Assembly: GCA_002387735.1 (NCBI GenBank)
Contig: DGKJ01000078.1
Location: forward strand, 1-22,074
Source: Bacteriovoracaceae bacterium UBA4573
GTDB lineage: Bacteria; Bdellovibrionota; UBA1018; UBA923
Length of the DNA stretch: 22,074 nt
Direction: 5' to 3'
Shown: positions 14,211 through 22,074 of the stretch, one piece after another
How the letters are laid out: the number at the start of each line of letters is the position of its first letter
Numbering within the stretch: position 1 is the stretch's first letter
Notes under the pieces: generated by a model
Seen by the model: the letters and a program-made list of their open reading frames with translations, nothing else
What the model was told of the DNA's origin: nothing
The model's database searches: none
Made by a program: the position numbers and the translations under genes

Positions 14211-14828
14211 CTACTCGATTGATGAAACGGCTGGCCCACGGCGCGCGTTCTGACCACTGCTCGCCACTCGAACTTGGGGCAAATAAAGCAAGGGATCTTG
14301 GGCCATTTCACCTTTGCGAATTTCAAAATGCAAATGAGGGCCCGTGGCCTTTCCGGTGGCACCGACTTCGGCAATCTGTTGCCCCTGCTGAACCAATTGA
14401 CCACGACGCACCAGGTTAATTTTATTGTGCGCGTACACGGTCGAAGTACCGTCGCGATGGCGCAACACAATCATGTTGCCGTAACCCCGAATCTTTCGTG
14501 CGGCGTAAATTACGCGTCCATCTTTGGCGGCGTGAATCGGAGTTCCGCGATTGGCCCGAATGTCGATTCCCTCGTGAAAATCTCGCCGCCGCGAACCATA
14601 AAGTGAGGTGATTTGCCCCTGCTTGAGCGGCCAAATAAATTCTCCCGACCGACTATTGGTTGCAAATTCGAACACCGTTCCTTCAGTCAGAGTTGAATCA
14701 CTGCCGTCGCGCTGTAATAGTCCGCGTTCCGACCGTTGTTTCACGTCGATTCCAGCGCACCCTGCCGCAGTCAAAAGACAGAGCACAAACAAACCCAACT
14801 TCATTTGTAATGATCGTTGCTGGTCCAT
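14211..14828 (-). CDS. M23 (LytM) family lipoprotein peptidase, NlpD-like
   Basis: A 205-aa lipoprotein. The signal peptide ends in LTAAGC with lipid-attachment C24, then a short linker and an M23 domain from about 65. The zinc ligands are complete: H85 and D89 (FHEGID) and H167 of HLHFE (165-169), with H134 in YAHN. Unlike E. coli NlpD, which lacks catalytic residues and only activates amidases, this one should cut peptidoglycan cross-bridges itself. There is no LysM domain. The ATG at 14828 is chosen over one at 14804 because AGAGGGA sits seven bases before it. The gene begins 14 bp after surE, the order seen as surE-(pcm)-nlpD in many proteobacteria, so it is probably cotranscribed with surE. 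Confidence 0.88.
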   Translation of the reverse strand: MDQQRSLQMKLGLFVLCLLTAAGCAGIDVKQRSERGLLQRDGSDSTLTEGTVFEFATNSRSGEFIWPLKQGQITSLYGSRRRDFHEGIDIRANRGTPIHAAKDGRVIYAARKIRGYGNMIVLRHRDGTSTVYAHNKINLVRRGQLVQQGQQIAEVGATGKATGPHLHFEIRKGEMAQDPLLYLPQVRVASSGQNARRGPAVSSIE

Positions 14829-14842
14829 TCAGCGTCCCTCTT

Positions 14843-15616
14843 CTATTTCAAAACTCCGCTCAATTCAGCCAAATGACGATGATCCGTGCAGTCTAGCCGC
14901 ACGGGTGTCACCGAAACGTGTTCTTGGGCTGTTGCGTGGCAATCAGTCCCTTCTTCATTCATGAACCCCTTGTACTGGCCACCGATCCAGAAATAGGGCC
15001 GTCCTCGATGATCTACCCGTTTTAAAACGGTGCCACTATAATAGCGAAAACCCTGACGCGTCGCACGAAACCCTTTAATTCGACTCCAAGGCAAATTCGG
15101 TACGTTCACGTTCAACAGTGTATGTTTCGGCATCGATTTGAAACCGTACTTTTTAATGAATTGAACCATCGCACGAGCGGCCGATTCAAAATGCAAATCA
15201 GAATCTTCAAATCGTTTTTTGGTAGTCTTTTTATGTTGAAAATCGAGCGAAATGGCAAAAGCTGGTAAGCCAAGTATACAGGCCTCGCGCGCCGCCGACA
15301 CAGTGCCGCTGTAATAAACATCTTGTCCGAGGTTTGCGCCGCGATTTATTCCACTAATAACTAAATCTGGCATGGTTTTCATCACTTCTCGAATACCAAC
15401 GTAAACACAATCAGCGGGGCTGCCACTAACTCCCCAAAATCCACTTTTTAGATGATGCAAACGAAGCGGCTTGTGAATTGTCAAACTGTGACCAGTAGTA
15501 CTTTTTTCCTCAAGGGGAGCCACTACTACAACATCCGCAATTTTTTTAAGATGCGCCTGCAACACCTCGAGGCCCCAGGCGTGAACACTGTCGTCGTTCG
15601 ATAGAAGAATTTTCAT
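14843..15616 (-). CDS. surE: 5'/3'-nucleotidase SurE
   Basis: Metal-dependent survival-protein nucleotidase that removes phosphate from nucleoside monophosphates, 257 aa. The N-terminus MKILLSNDDS carries metal ligands D8 and D9, with S39 (EEKST) and N95 (INRGANLGQD) at the same positions as in characterised SurE. GSPADCVYVG (65-74) and DVYYSGTVSAAREA follow the family. The usual glycine after NDD is serine here (NDDSVHAWG), a mild change. The gene lies 29 bp after the SIS-domain gene and 14 bp before the M23 peptidase gene. Confidence 0.95.
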   Translation of the reverse strand: MKILLSNDDSVHAWGLEVLQAHLKKIADVVVVAPLEEKSTTGHSLTIHKPLRLHHLKSGFWGVSGSPADCVYVGIREVMKTMPDLVISGINRGANLGQDVYYSGTVSAAREACILGLPAFAISLDFQHKKTTKKRFEDSDLHFESAARAMVQFIKKYGFKSMPKHTLLNVNVPNLPWSRIKGFRATRQGFRYYSGTVLKRVDHRGRPYFWIGGQYKGFMNEEGTDCHATAQEHVSVTPVRLDCTDHRHLAELSGVLK

Positions 15617-15645
15617 AATTTTATTTTACCTTAAAGCACACAAAC

Positions 15646-16377
15646 TCACAAAAGCGGAATCCGTTTGCGCACTTTCTTTTCTTGACGCTCGTTGTACTCA
15701 TCACCGCCAGGTAAGTTCGCACTTCGATAGACCGGCAACTTCTTCCCAGCCCGTTTCCAACGCGCGCACATGTCGGTCAATATCCAGTGATAAAGTATGC
15801 TGTTGGCAATTGTACTAACCGCGCCCACTTTTGTTTCACCAAAATCGACCGTCGCATCGCCCACGGGTGCACAATTATCCAAAACCACGTCGACTATGTC
15901 TTTTAATCGTTTGCCACTTGAGTGGCGAGTCGCGGCCGCTTTGGAGTGTTCAACACTGGTAAACGCCACGGTCCAGACTTTATTTTTCTTCGCCTCGAGT
16001 GCCATTTCAATAGCCGCGGCGTTCACCCCGGAATTGCTCGCAATAAAGAGAATGTCTTTCGAAGTAGGAGCAGCTTTTTTGAATAAAATGGCTGCAATGC
16101 CACTCAAACGTTCAAGGGGACCAGATATTTTTGGCGTTGTGTGAGGAGTCAACACGGTGGTCAAAATTGGGTACACTGGCACTAGTCCCCCCGCGCGATG
16201 AAAAACTTCTTCGACCAAAATCGCAGAATGACCACTTCCAAACACATACAATAAGCCGCCATTATCAATGGACCGAGCAAGTCGCCCGACTACCTTTTTT
16301 ACAGCCAATTCATTTTTTCGACTCAACGTACGAATCAACTCCTCGATCGCGGCAATGTAAGGTTGTTTTCGTTTCAT
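15646..16377 (-). CDS. SIS-domain phosphosugar-binding protein (UPF0309/COG4821 type)
   Basis: A 243-aa protein with one SIS fold, used for binding phosphosugars. A helical start is followed by YVFGSGHSAILVEEVFHRAGG (44-64), the phosphate-binding serine loop, and FIASNSGVNAAAIEMAL (111-127), the second SIS motif. VYPILTTVLTPHTTP between them is typical of the UPF0309 group. Members may be isomerases or MurQ-like lyases acting on N-acetyl sugar phosphates; the substrate is not known. It starts 3 bp after the lptD stop, with GGTGGAG inside the end of lptD, so it is tightly coupled to LPS export. A link to envelope sugar recycling is inference. Confidence 0.82.
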   Translation of the reverse strand: MKRKQPYIAAIEELIRTLSRKNELAVKKVVGRLARSIDNGGLLYVFGSGHSAILVEEVFHRAGGLVPVYPILTTVLTPHTTPKISGPLERLSGIAAILFKKAAPTSKDILFIASNSGVNAAAIEMALEAKKNKVWTVAFTSVEHSKAAATRHSSGKRLKDIVDVVLDNCAPVGDATVDFGETKVGAVSTIANSILYHWILTDMCARWKRAGKKLPVYRSANLPGGDEYNERQEKKVRKRIPLL

Positions 16378-16380
16378 ATA

Positions 16381-18684
16381 TTATTTTGCTCCACCTGCGT
16401 TTTGCAAAGAATCTGAATCACCGATATCCGTGAATCCGTCTCCTGTTAAATTAATCGGTACCGTAAAATTCACGCTAATCTCTCGTTGGTCTGACACCCA
16501 GCCCGCCATTAAAACCATTTTGTAACATTGCGAAGGACTTTGATAAGTGACGCCTCCGGAAATTTTCCTAATTCGTCCGGTTCGTGAAACCCCTTCTTTT
16601 TGAACTGGGAAGTCGTAATCGGTGCTAAACAGTACCCCGATATAGTCGTTAAACGACCAATTCAAATCCCCACCGATTCCGTGGTCGTTCGAAATCACTC
16701 GCTCGGTACGATAACGCAGCCCAAGACTTCGTTCAAAAAGCATCACTCGCCGGAGATACTTTCCAAAAGTATATTTTGCACCAACCGACAACGAAGAACG
16801 CTTTACGTAGGGATAGTAGTAAAATGACCCTGTACCGCTGAGCCGCAACATGTCTACCGAAAGCAGAGTATAGAAACGGGAAAACGGTCGTTCGTCTTTG
16901 CTGTCTTTTTGTAACTCAATAAAATTAAACGTTTGCCCCGAGGTTACTTCGACAATTTTGCGGTAGGTGGGCGTAGGATCGTCCGATTTTAAGATAAAGC
17001 GGTTATTCACTTTATATTCGATCGAGTTTCCGAGTGGCACGAAGTATTGTTGAGTATCACTGGTGATCGGCACGATATCCAACTCGTCGAACTGATAGCC
17101 CGCCGTGCGAATCTGTTTATTAAAAGGGTGATCCACGTTTTGTTGCACAATCGGAATACGGGAGTAAATCAGTGAAGGCCTTATCTTGTGTTTCATTTTG
17201 CCGGAATAAACACGCTCAATAACTGTGGCGACTTCGTTTTGTAACAACAAATATCCCCGGGACGTTGGACCTACGACGTTTTCGTCGAAGCGGTAATGAA
17301 ACGTTCGGTATTGCGCCAGGGGAATAACTTCAATCACATCGGCGAGTTTGGTGGTGTAATACAGCTCCGGAATCAGGTTATAGCGTTGGGCTTGGCGTAG
17401 CGGAGTTTGGCCTGGAAGAAAAAAATTATTCGATGGAGTCGCCGTCTTAACTGGATAATCATAGATCGCATCGAAACTCGGGCCCTGTCGCCAGAAACGG
17501 TCGAATTGGAACTTAAGACCCCAGTGCAGTGGAACACTCGATGATACGCGATGGTCGGTGGTCGCAATCGAAAATCCCGGGACCAGTTGGACTGTATTTT
17601 TATCCCAATTGTTAATACTGGTAGTTAATAAATTTTTAATCCGCTTGGCTTTTACATGCACGCTCAGGTCGCGCCCCGACCGCGACAACACTCCCTCGGA
17701 CACGAGCGCTGGTTCGCCCCGACCGGGAATATCTCCGATCAAGCGTGGGTAATCGCGATCGGAAGTGTCGAGCAAATGAAGCTTCTGATCGATCTTAAAA
17801 GGAAGTCGCACGTTGTGTTTGTACTGAAATGCCCAACGATTGTTGTAGGGGCGGGTAAAAGTACGGTCGTAGAGATAAAAAGAATTTAACTCACCGTAGG
17901 TCCGCGGAGTAAACATGAACCGATACTGTCCCTCAGCTTTGTACCCTTTTCGAGTATAGAGACCACCCGATATGGTCGCATCTTGACTGCGGGAAATCGC
18001 CCAGAAAAACGGTTGAATGTAGGTAAACCCATTGGGCGATACAAGTTGCATTTTCGGAAACAAAAACCCAGTTTGACGTTGGCGTTTTACGGGGATGATT
18101 GCGTAGGGCAAATACATCGTTGGTGCATCGTTGATCCGAATATAAACGTCTTTCAAATGGGCGTACTGTTCTACTTCTAAGTCCACGGTGCGACCTGCCA
18201 ACTTCCAACTCGCCGGGCAGTCGCGACAGGTCGTGTATTCTCCGTCTTGAGCGCGAAAGCTCCCCTCACCGCGCCTTTCGATTACATCACCGAGGAGTTG
18301 GTACTTTTCACTCTCAATTCGACCGTCGCGAATGACGCCCGTTTCATTGAGAAAATTAAAGTCCATCGCGGCGCCGTAGATCACGTTGGTCGGAGTAAAA
18401 TAAACTACGTTTCCTTCGGCGTGCATTTGTTCAGTGTCGAGATCGATCCACGCATAATCGGCCGTTAACAACTCGCCTGGCCGTCTTAAATAAACGTTCC
18501 CGTAACACTCGAGTCGACTCGTGTTGAGATCACGTATACTTTTTTGACAGCTTAAATGTAGTGTTTTCCCGGAAAACGAAAGACGAGTACGTGAACCGGC
18601 ATCTTGGGCGTGAAGCGCGCTCGCGGTTAAAACCCAACCGAGGGCCATTAAAGGCCATGCTAGAGCTAAGAGCCTTTTACCCAT
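16381..18684 (-). CDS. lptD: LPS assembly protein LptD
   Basis: Outer-membrane beta-barrel that inserts LPS into the outer leaflet, 767 aa. A Sec signal peptide (MGKRLLALAWPLMALGWVLTASALHAQ) leads to an OstA/LptA-like jellyroll domain (about 33-150: GNVYLRRPGELLTADYAWID, then HAEGNVVYFTP). The large LptD barrel follows from about 165, starting with the typical APTMYLPYAIIPVKRQRQTGFL. Cysteines C46, C60, C153, C156 and one near 717 could form the disulfides that in E. coli link the two domains, although the spacing differs. The start overlaps accD by 19 bp and has only a weak ribosome site, so translation is probably coupled. LptE is not in the window. Confidence 0.93.
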   Translation of the reverse strand: MGKRLLALAWPLMALGWVLTASALHAQDAGSRTRLSFSGKTLHLSCQKSIRDLNTSRLECYGNVYLRRPGELLTADYAWIDLDTEQMHAEGNVVYFTPTNVIYGAAMDFNFLNETGVIRDGRIESEKYQLLGDVIERRGEGSFRAQDGEYTTCRDCPASWKLAGRTVDLEVEQYAHLKDVYIRINDAPTMYLPYAIIPVKRQRQTGFLFPKMQLVSPNGFTYIQPFFWAISRSQDATISGGLYTRKGYKAEGQYRFMFTPRTYGELNSFYLYDRTFTRPYNNRWAFQYKHNVRLPFKIDQKLHLLDTSDRDYPRLIGDIPGRGEPALVSEGVLSRSGRDLSVHVKAKRIKNLLTTSINNWDKNTVQLVPGFSIATTDHRVSSSVPLHWGLKFQFDRFWRQGPSFDAIYDYPVKTATPSNNFFLPGQTPLRQAQRYNLIPELYYTTKLADVIEVIPLAQYRTFHYRFDENVVGPTSRGYLLLQNEVATVIERVYSGKMKHKIRPSLIYSRIPIVQQNVDHPFNKQIRTAGYQFDELDIVPITSDTQQYFVPLGNSIEYKVNNRFILKSDDPTPTYRKIVEVTSGQTFNFIELQKDSKDERPFSRFYTLLSVDMLRLSGTGSFYYYPYVKRSSLSVGAKYTFGKYLRRVMLFERSLGLRYRTERVISNDHGIGGDLNWSFNDYIGVLFSTDYDFPVQKEGVSRTGRIRKISGGVTYQSPSQCYKMVLMAGWVSDQREISVNFTVPINLTGDGFTDIGDSDSLQNAGGAK

Positions 18685-19538
18685 GTTCGCCGATGAAGAA
18701 ATCCGAGAAGTCTTGCGATGGTTTGACTTAAATCTTTTCTACTGACGACTGCATCTAAAAATCCGTGCTTGACCAAAAATTCCGCGCGCTGAAATCCAGG
18801 TGGCAGACTTTGACGCATGGTGGATTCTATAACCCGTGGCCCGGCGAACCCGATCAACGCCCCCGGTTCGGCGAGAATTACGTCGCCCAACATGGCAAAG
18901 CTAGCCGCCACGCCACCAGTGGTAGGATCGGTCAACACCGAAAGATAGGCTAAACCTTCTTTTTTCATCTTACCTGCCAGAGCTGAAGTTTTTGCCATTT
19001 GCATTAAGGATAGAATCCCTTCTTGCATTCGCGCCCCACCGCTCGCGGTAATTAAAACACAGGGCAGCTTTTCATCGAGAGCTCGTTCGAAACATCGCGA
19101 GACTTTTTCGCCAACAACCGCCCCCATACTCCCGCCCATGAAGCGAAATTCAAATACACCAAGAATGGTGTCAACGTCGTGAATGCTCCCTTTGCCGGCA
19201 ATAATCGCGTCGGAGAGTTGGGTTGATTTCTGTGCGCTTTCTAAACGCTCGGCGTAAGACCGACTATCGGTAAAATCCAACGGATCGATCGAGACCAGTT
19301 TACTATCGAATTCCTCAAACTCATCTCCACACAAGAGCGCGATCCGGTCCCAAGCTCCCATGCGAAAATGAAAGGAACACTCTGGACATACGCCGAGATT
19401 TTCCTTGAGCGCGTCTGCCTGAAGAATTTCGCCGCAACTCGAGCACTTGACCCAGAACCCGTCTGGGACTCGCACGACTTTTTCCGACGGCTTTTCTTTA
19501 ATTTTTGGGGACTTACCTTGGCTAAACCAATGACTCAC
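18666..19538 (-). CDS. accD: Acetyl-CoA carboxylase carboxyltransferase beta subunit
   Basis: Half of the carboxyltransferase that makes malonyl-CoA for fatty-acid synthesis; it works with AccA, biotin carrier AccB and AccC, none of which are here. The 290 aa match the family. The N-terminal zinc ribbon is C32-x2-C35 and C51-x2-C54 (CSSCGEILQ, CPECSFHF). The crotonase-like core has GGSMGAVVGEK, ITASGGARMQEG, DPTTGGVAASFAMLGD and GFAGPRVIE. The start is GTG at 19538 with GAGAGG about ten bases upstream. The 3' end overlaps lptD by 19 bp, where many other bacteria have folC. Confidence 0.95.
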   Translation of the reverse strand: MSHWFSQGKSPKIKEKPSEKVVRVPDGFWVKCSSCGEILQADALKENLGVCPECSFHFRMGAWDRIALLCGDEFEEFDSKLVSIDPLDFTDSRSYAERLESAQKSTQLSDAIIAGKGSIHDVDTILGVFEFRFMGGSMGAVVGEKVSRCFERALDEKLPCVLITASGGARMQEGILSLMQMAKTSALAGKMKKEGLAYLSVLTDPTTGGVAASFAMLGDVILAEPGALIGFAGPRVIESTMRQSLPPGFQRAEFLVKHGFLDAVVSRKDLSQTIARLLGFLHRRTWVKGS

Positions 19539-19627
19539 GTAATTCGTGCCTCTCCGGTAAAATAATGAGTCGAGCGTACCCTCGAACTGGGGGGGTCGTC
19601 AAACTCCGGATGGGCTAAAAACCTTTG

Positions 19628-20905
19628 TTATTCCTGTATTTTTTTCTTGAGGGTCCCGCTCTCAAAAGCGGTTCTAAAGGCGTCGACCACTTCAGCATCG
19701 AACTGGGTGCCTCGGTATTTTACAATTTCCTCGAAGGCGACTTTGGGGTCCAGCCCTTTTCGGTAGGGACGGGTACTCACCATCGCATCGTAGGTGTCAG
19801 CGACACTTATAATACTCGCAACTTTTGGTATTTCGCTCCCTTTTAGGCCATAGGGATAGCCTTTGCCGTCGGGTCGCTCGTGATGATAGCGCGCTCCGTC
19901 AACAATTTCTTTCAACCCCGAAACCTGGCTCAATATTTCGTAGCCAATTGCCGGGTGTTTTTTCATCACATCGTATTCTTCATCATTCAGGGCGTATTGT
20001 TTTTTTAGAATTTTGTCATCGATTCCGATTTTGCCAATGTCGTGTAAAATCGCGGCTAATTTTAAATGTTCACGCTCGATCGGCGAAAGCTTTACGTATT
20101 GCCCGATCGCTAGCGAGTACTGCACCACTCGTTTGGTGTGCCCCCCAGTATACCGATCTTTGGCCTCGATTGCCTCTGCCATCGCCGCGGCCGTTTGAAT
20201 GAAAGTGTTTTTTAACCGACTATATAAATTAGCGTTTTCCACTGCGATTGCGACCTGAAACGACAGGGCTTCCAGGAAAGCGGCGTCTTCGTTGGTAAAA
20301 TTGCCGTCAATTCGATTGATCGCCTGAAGTACACCTATCAACTCCCCCTTGGAGACCACCGGGGAACATACCATGTTTTTAGTTTCGAACCCCGCCGTGG
20401 AATCAGCTTTTTTAAGGTGATATGGATTAAGTTTTACGTCGTTAACGACGAGCGTTTTACAGGTAGCCGCCACGTGCCCCGCAATACTCGTATCATCGAT
20501 CGCCAGACGCATTGAATGTTTGAGACGTTCCCCGCCTTCGCCCAATGCGGTTTCCCAATATAGCTCTTTAGTGCTGGGATCCACCAACAACAGCGAGCCA
20601 GTTTCACAATTGAGTAAATTGCAAACTGCCTCCATTGATTTAAAACGAATCGTGTCGGTATCGAGGGTAGAATTCAAAATCGCGCTGAAATTGGCGAGCC
20701 CTTCTAGTTGCTCGACTTGCTTTTGGGTAATAGCGATCGTTCGCGCGATTTCGCGCTCTAAAGTACGAATTGTTTCAATCGCATCTTCTAAATTAGAGGG
20801 ATTTAGATTCCAGTCGTGAGATGGCGTCTCACTAAGACCAGAACTCTTTTTGATTGCTGCCGCCGCAGCCGCGGCGTTTTTCCTAGAGAGCGTCCGTGCT
20901 TTCAT
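19628..20905 (-). CDS. GAF-HD-GYP protein, probable c-di-GMP phosphodiesterase
   Basis: A 425-aa soluble regulator. An alanine-rich start and a coiled-coil stretch (about 38-70) lead to a GAF domain (about 72-225: NCETGSLLLVDP, then SIAGHVAATCKTLVVND and MVCSPVVSKGELIGVLQAINR). The HD-GYP domain spans about 233-420, with all expected residues: H256 (GGHTKR), H288/D289 (LHDIGK), H317 (KKHP), HHERPDGKGYP (341-351) and D372 in SVADTYDAM. It should break c-di-GMP down to pGpG/GMP, with the GAF domain sensing an unknown small ligand. No strong ribosome site precedes the ATG. The gene lies 174 bp after rsmI and 89 bp before accD, so it may have its own promoter. Confidence 0.9.
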   Translation of the reverse strand: MKARTLSRKNAAAAAAAIKKSSGLSETPSHDWNLNPSNLEDAIETIRTLEREIARTIAITQKQVEQLEGLANFSAILNSTLDTDTIRFKSMEAVCNLLNCETGSLLLVDPSTKELYWETALGEGGERLKHSMRLAIDDTSIAGHVAATCKTLVVNDVKLNPYHLKKADSTAGFETKNMVCSPVVSKGELIGVLQAINRIDGNFTNEDAAFLEALSFQVAIAVENANLYSRLKNTFIQTAAAMAEAIEAKDRYTGGHTKRVVQYSLAIGQYVKLSPIEREHLKLAAILHDIGKIGIDDKILKKQYALNDEEYDVMKKHPAIGYEILSQVSGLKEIVDGARYHHERPDGKGYPYGLKGSEIPKVASIISVADTYDAMVSTRPYRKGLDPKVAFEEIVKYRGTQFDAEVVDAFRTAFESGTLKKKIQE

Positions 20906-20938
20906 AGTGTTTCGTTTTTTTCTGCTTAAAATACTGAA

Positions 20939-20978
20939 GCCAGATTCAGGATCCCATCCTTGGGCCCCCGAATCTGGC
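20939..20978. repeat. Inverted repeat in the leader of the GAF-HD-GYP gene
   Basis: Perfect 9-bp arms GCCAGATTC (20939-20947) and GAATCTGGC (20970-20978) around a 22-nt loop, 34-73 bases before the start codon. There is no T-run after it on the - strand, so it is not a plain terminator for rsmI; a regulatory leader hairpin or operator is possible. The rest of the 174-bp gap (20906-21079) shows nothing I recognise. Confidence 0.5.
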
Positions 20979-21079
20979 CTCTGCGGAACTTTTTGCGAAA
21001 ATCCTTTTCACCCGTTTCGAACCCATCCATGGATTCTAGAGCTCCACAACCACACTTTCTAGCTTAAGGGACACGGGGC

Positions 21080-22012
21080 TCAAGTCAAGTGACGGATGAT
21101 AAATTCGTAAATCATTCGTTTGGGAAGGCGGAATTTTTTTGCCAGCTCTTTAGCGACGTCCTTGGAGGACTGCCCTGAGCGCAGTTTTTCAGATATCTCT
21201 TTTTTCTGGGCTTCTGTGAGTTCTAGCTGAACAAGTGGCTCGGACTCTGTTGAATTCGCGGCGTTTTTTTCCTCTCGTAGCAGCTTATGCAATGCTTGAA
21301 CATGTACCGCCACGGCGAATTCACCACGAATTTTGCCTTCGGCCTCCTGGCGTTCGACGAGAGTTTCATAAACTTCGGCACACTCTCCACGAATCCACTC
21401 TTCATGCATTTTCGTAAGTTCACGACCCAGCACGACCTGGGCTTGCGGCACATTGCGCTTTAGTACTTCAAGTAAAGCCATGATCCGGCCCGGCGCTTCG
21501 TAGAAAATGTGAACAACCGGTAACTGGCGTAAAAGTTCAAGTGTTCGTTCCACTTCACCGTGTGAACGCGGGAAAAAGCCGTGAAACAAGTACTTGGGCG
21601 ACGGCAAATTGCTCGCGGCAAACACTAAACTCGCGGCACTCGGACCGGGCACCACGGTTACCGGAGCTCCTACTCGCAACGCAGCACGCACGAGCACAAA
21701 CCCGGGGTCGCTCACTCCGGGCAACCCTGCGTCGGTCACGTAAGCGACACTTTGATTTTCTAGAAAGAGTGCCTCAATTTTTCTAAGAATTTTGGGCGAA
21801 GAATGATCGTGAAAACTCTCCAACCCTGCTTTGGCCTCGATCTTATAATGGCGAAGTAGTTGGCTCGTTCGTCGCGTATCTTCGCAATAGATTTTGTCTA
21901 CTTCCGAGAGCACCCTCACCCCGCGATAGGTCATATCTTCGAGGTTCCCGATCGGTGTACCGACTAGGTAAAGCGTGCCTACGTTTTCTTGCTCGCTTAA
22001 TTTTTTTTTCAT
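21080..22012 (-). CDS. rsmI: 16S rRNA (cytidine(1402)-2'-O)-methyltransferase RsmI
   Basis: SAM-dependent enzyme that 2'-O-methylates C1402 in the decoding centre of 16S rRNA, 310 aa. The tetrapyrrole-methylase fold shows YLVGTPIGNLEDMTYR (15-30), CEDTRRTSQLL (43-53), YVTDAGLPGVSDPG (91-104) and VVPGPSAASLVFAASNLP (120-137), all characteristic of RsmI. The C-terminal tail with KDVAKELAKKFRLPKRMIYE is the small helical end typical of the family. The start ATG is followed by a run of nine A and has no clear ribosome site, but no other start fits better. It is divergent from the partial gene at 22045. Confidence 0.94.
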   Translation of the reverse strand: MKKKLSEQENVGTLYLVGTPIGNLEDMTYRGVRVLSEVDKIYCEDTRRTSQLLRHYKIEAKAGLESFHDHSSPKILRKIEALFLENQSVAYVTDAGLPGVSDPGFVLVRAALRVGAPVTVVPGPSAASLVFAASNLPSPKYLFHGFFPRSHGEVERTLELLRQLPVVHIFYEAPGRIMALLEVLKRNVPQAQVVLGRELTKMHEEWIRGECAEVYETLVERQEAEGKIRGEFAVAVHVQALHKLLREEKNAANSTESEPLVQLELTEAQKKEISEKLRSGQSSKDVAKELAKKFRLPKRMIYEFIIRHLT

Positions 22013-22044
22013 CGTTTACTATCATTAGGCCAAGGGGGCTCGCC

Positions 22045-22074
22045 ATGGCAATGAAAACTCAAGTTCGAAACACA
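22045..22074 (+). CDS. Start of a gene running off the window (partial)
   Basis: ATG at 22045 preceded by AAGGGGG at 22032-22038, a good ribosome binding site at normal distance. The ten codons visible (MAMKTQVRNT) stay open to the edge. This is too short to identify. The gene would be divergent from rsmI with 32 bp between the starts, so their promoters would overlap. Confidence 0.5.
   Translation, partial: MAMKTQVRNT

Noticed and set aside
22002..22009. Slippage signal in the A9 run at the start of rsmI
   Set aside because: The frame is intact, and an A-rich start after ATG is common; there is no sign of a second product.

Overview
The window looks like chromosomal DNA of a Gram-negative bacterium. 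An outer-membrane LPS transporter (LptD), a Sec/lipoprotein-exported M23 peptidase and bacterial-type accD, rsmI and surE genes all point that way. Several c-di-GMP proteins (PilZ, two HD-GYP), a CheY/CheX-type regulator pair, a fatty-acid hydroxylase and a sigma-32-like protein with an exported-looking N-terminus are reminiscent of the Bdellovibrionota/'Deltaproteobacteria' style of genome. That placement is inference and was not tested.

Left part (1-4783, + strand): a xanthine dehydrogenase operon. The tail of an unidentified upstream gene overlaps xdhA by ATGA. It is followed by xdhA (2Fe-2S/FAD subunit), xdhB (molybdopterin subunit, with the substrate-pocket residues of true xanthine dehydrogenases) and xdhC (cofactor-insertion chaperone), all overlapping.

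4689-5968 (- strand): a two-gene membrane operon, a YdcZ-type DMT protein and an unrecognised six-helix protein. The last 95 bp of the latter overlap the 3' end of xdhC tail to tail. 6088-8417 (+ strand): a fatty-acid hydroxylase with a candidate promoter and a palindrome in its leader, a PilZ protein with intact c-di-GMP motifs, and an unknown secreted protein.

8426-9445 (- strand): a sigma-32-like protein whose best start gives it a typical Sec signal peptide, the most unusual gene here. 9628-9702: tRNA-Arg(CCT) with encoded CCA, followed at once by a 20/21 inverted repeat that starts in the CCA. 9799-11465 (+ strand): a zinc-ribbon membrane protein overlapping an exported M20 peptidase.

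Right half (11483-22012, all - strand, ten genes in one direction): rsmI, a GAF-HD-GYP phosphodiesterase, accD, lptD, a SIS-domain protein, surE and an NlpD-like M23 lipoprotein peptidase, then cheY, an HD-GYP gene broken by one in-frame TAG, and a receiver-CheX phosphatase. From accD to the M23 gene the spacing is tight (overlaps or gaps under 30 bp), joining fatty-acid synthesis, LPS export and wall remodelling. The last three genes form a compact chemotaxis-like/c-di-GMP signalling operon. A divergent partial gene starts at 22045. There is no CRISPR array, insertion sequence or phage gene, and no gene-free stretch longer than 300 bases.
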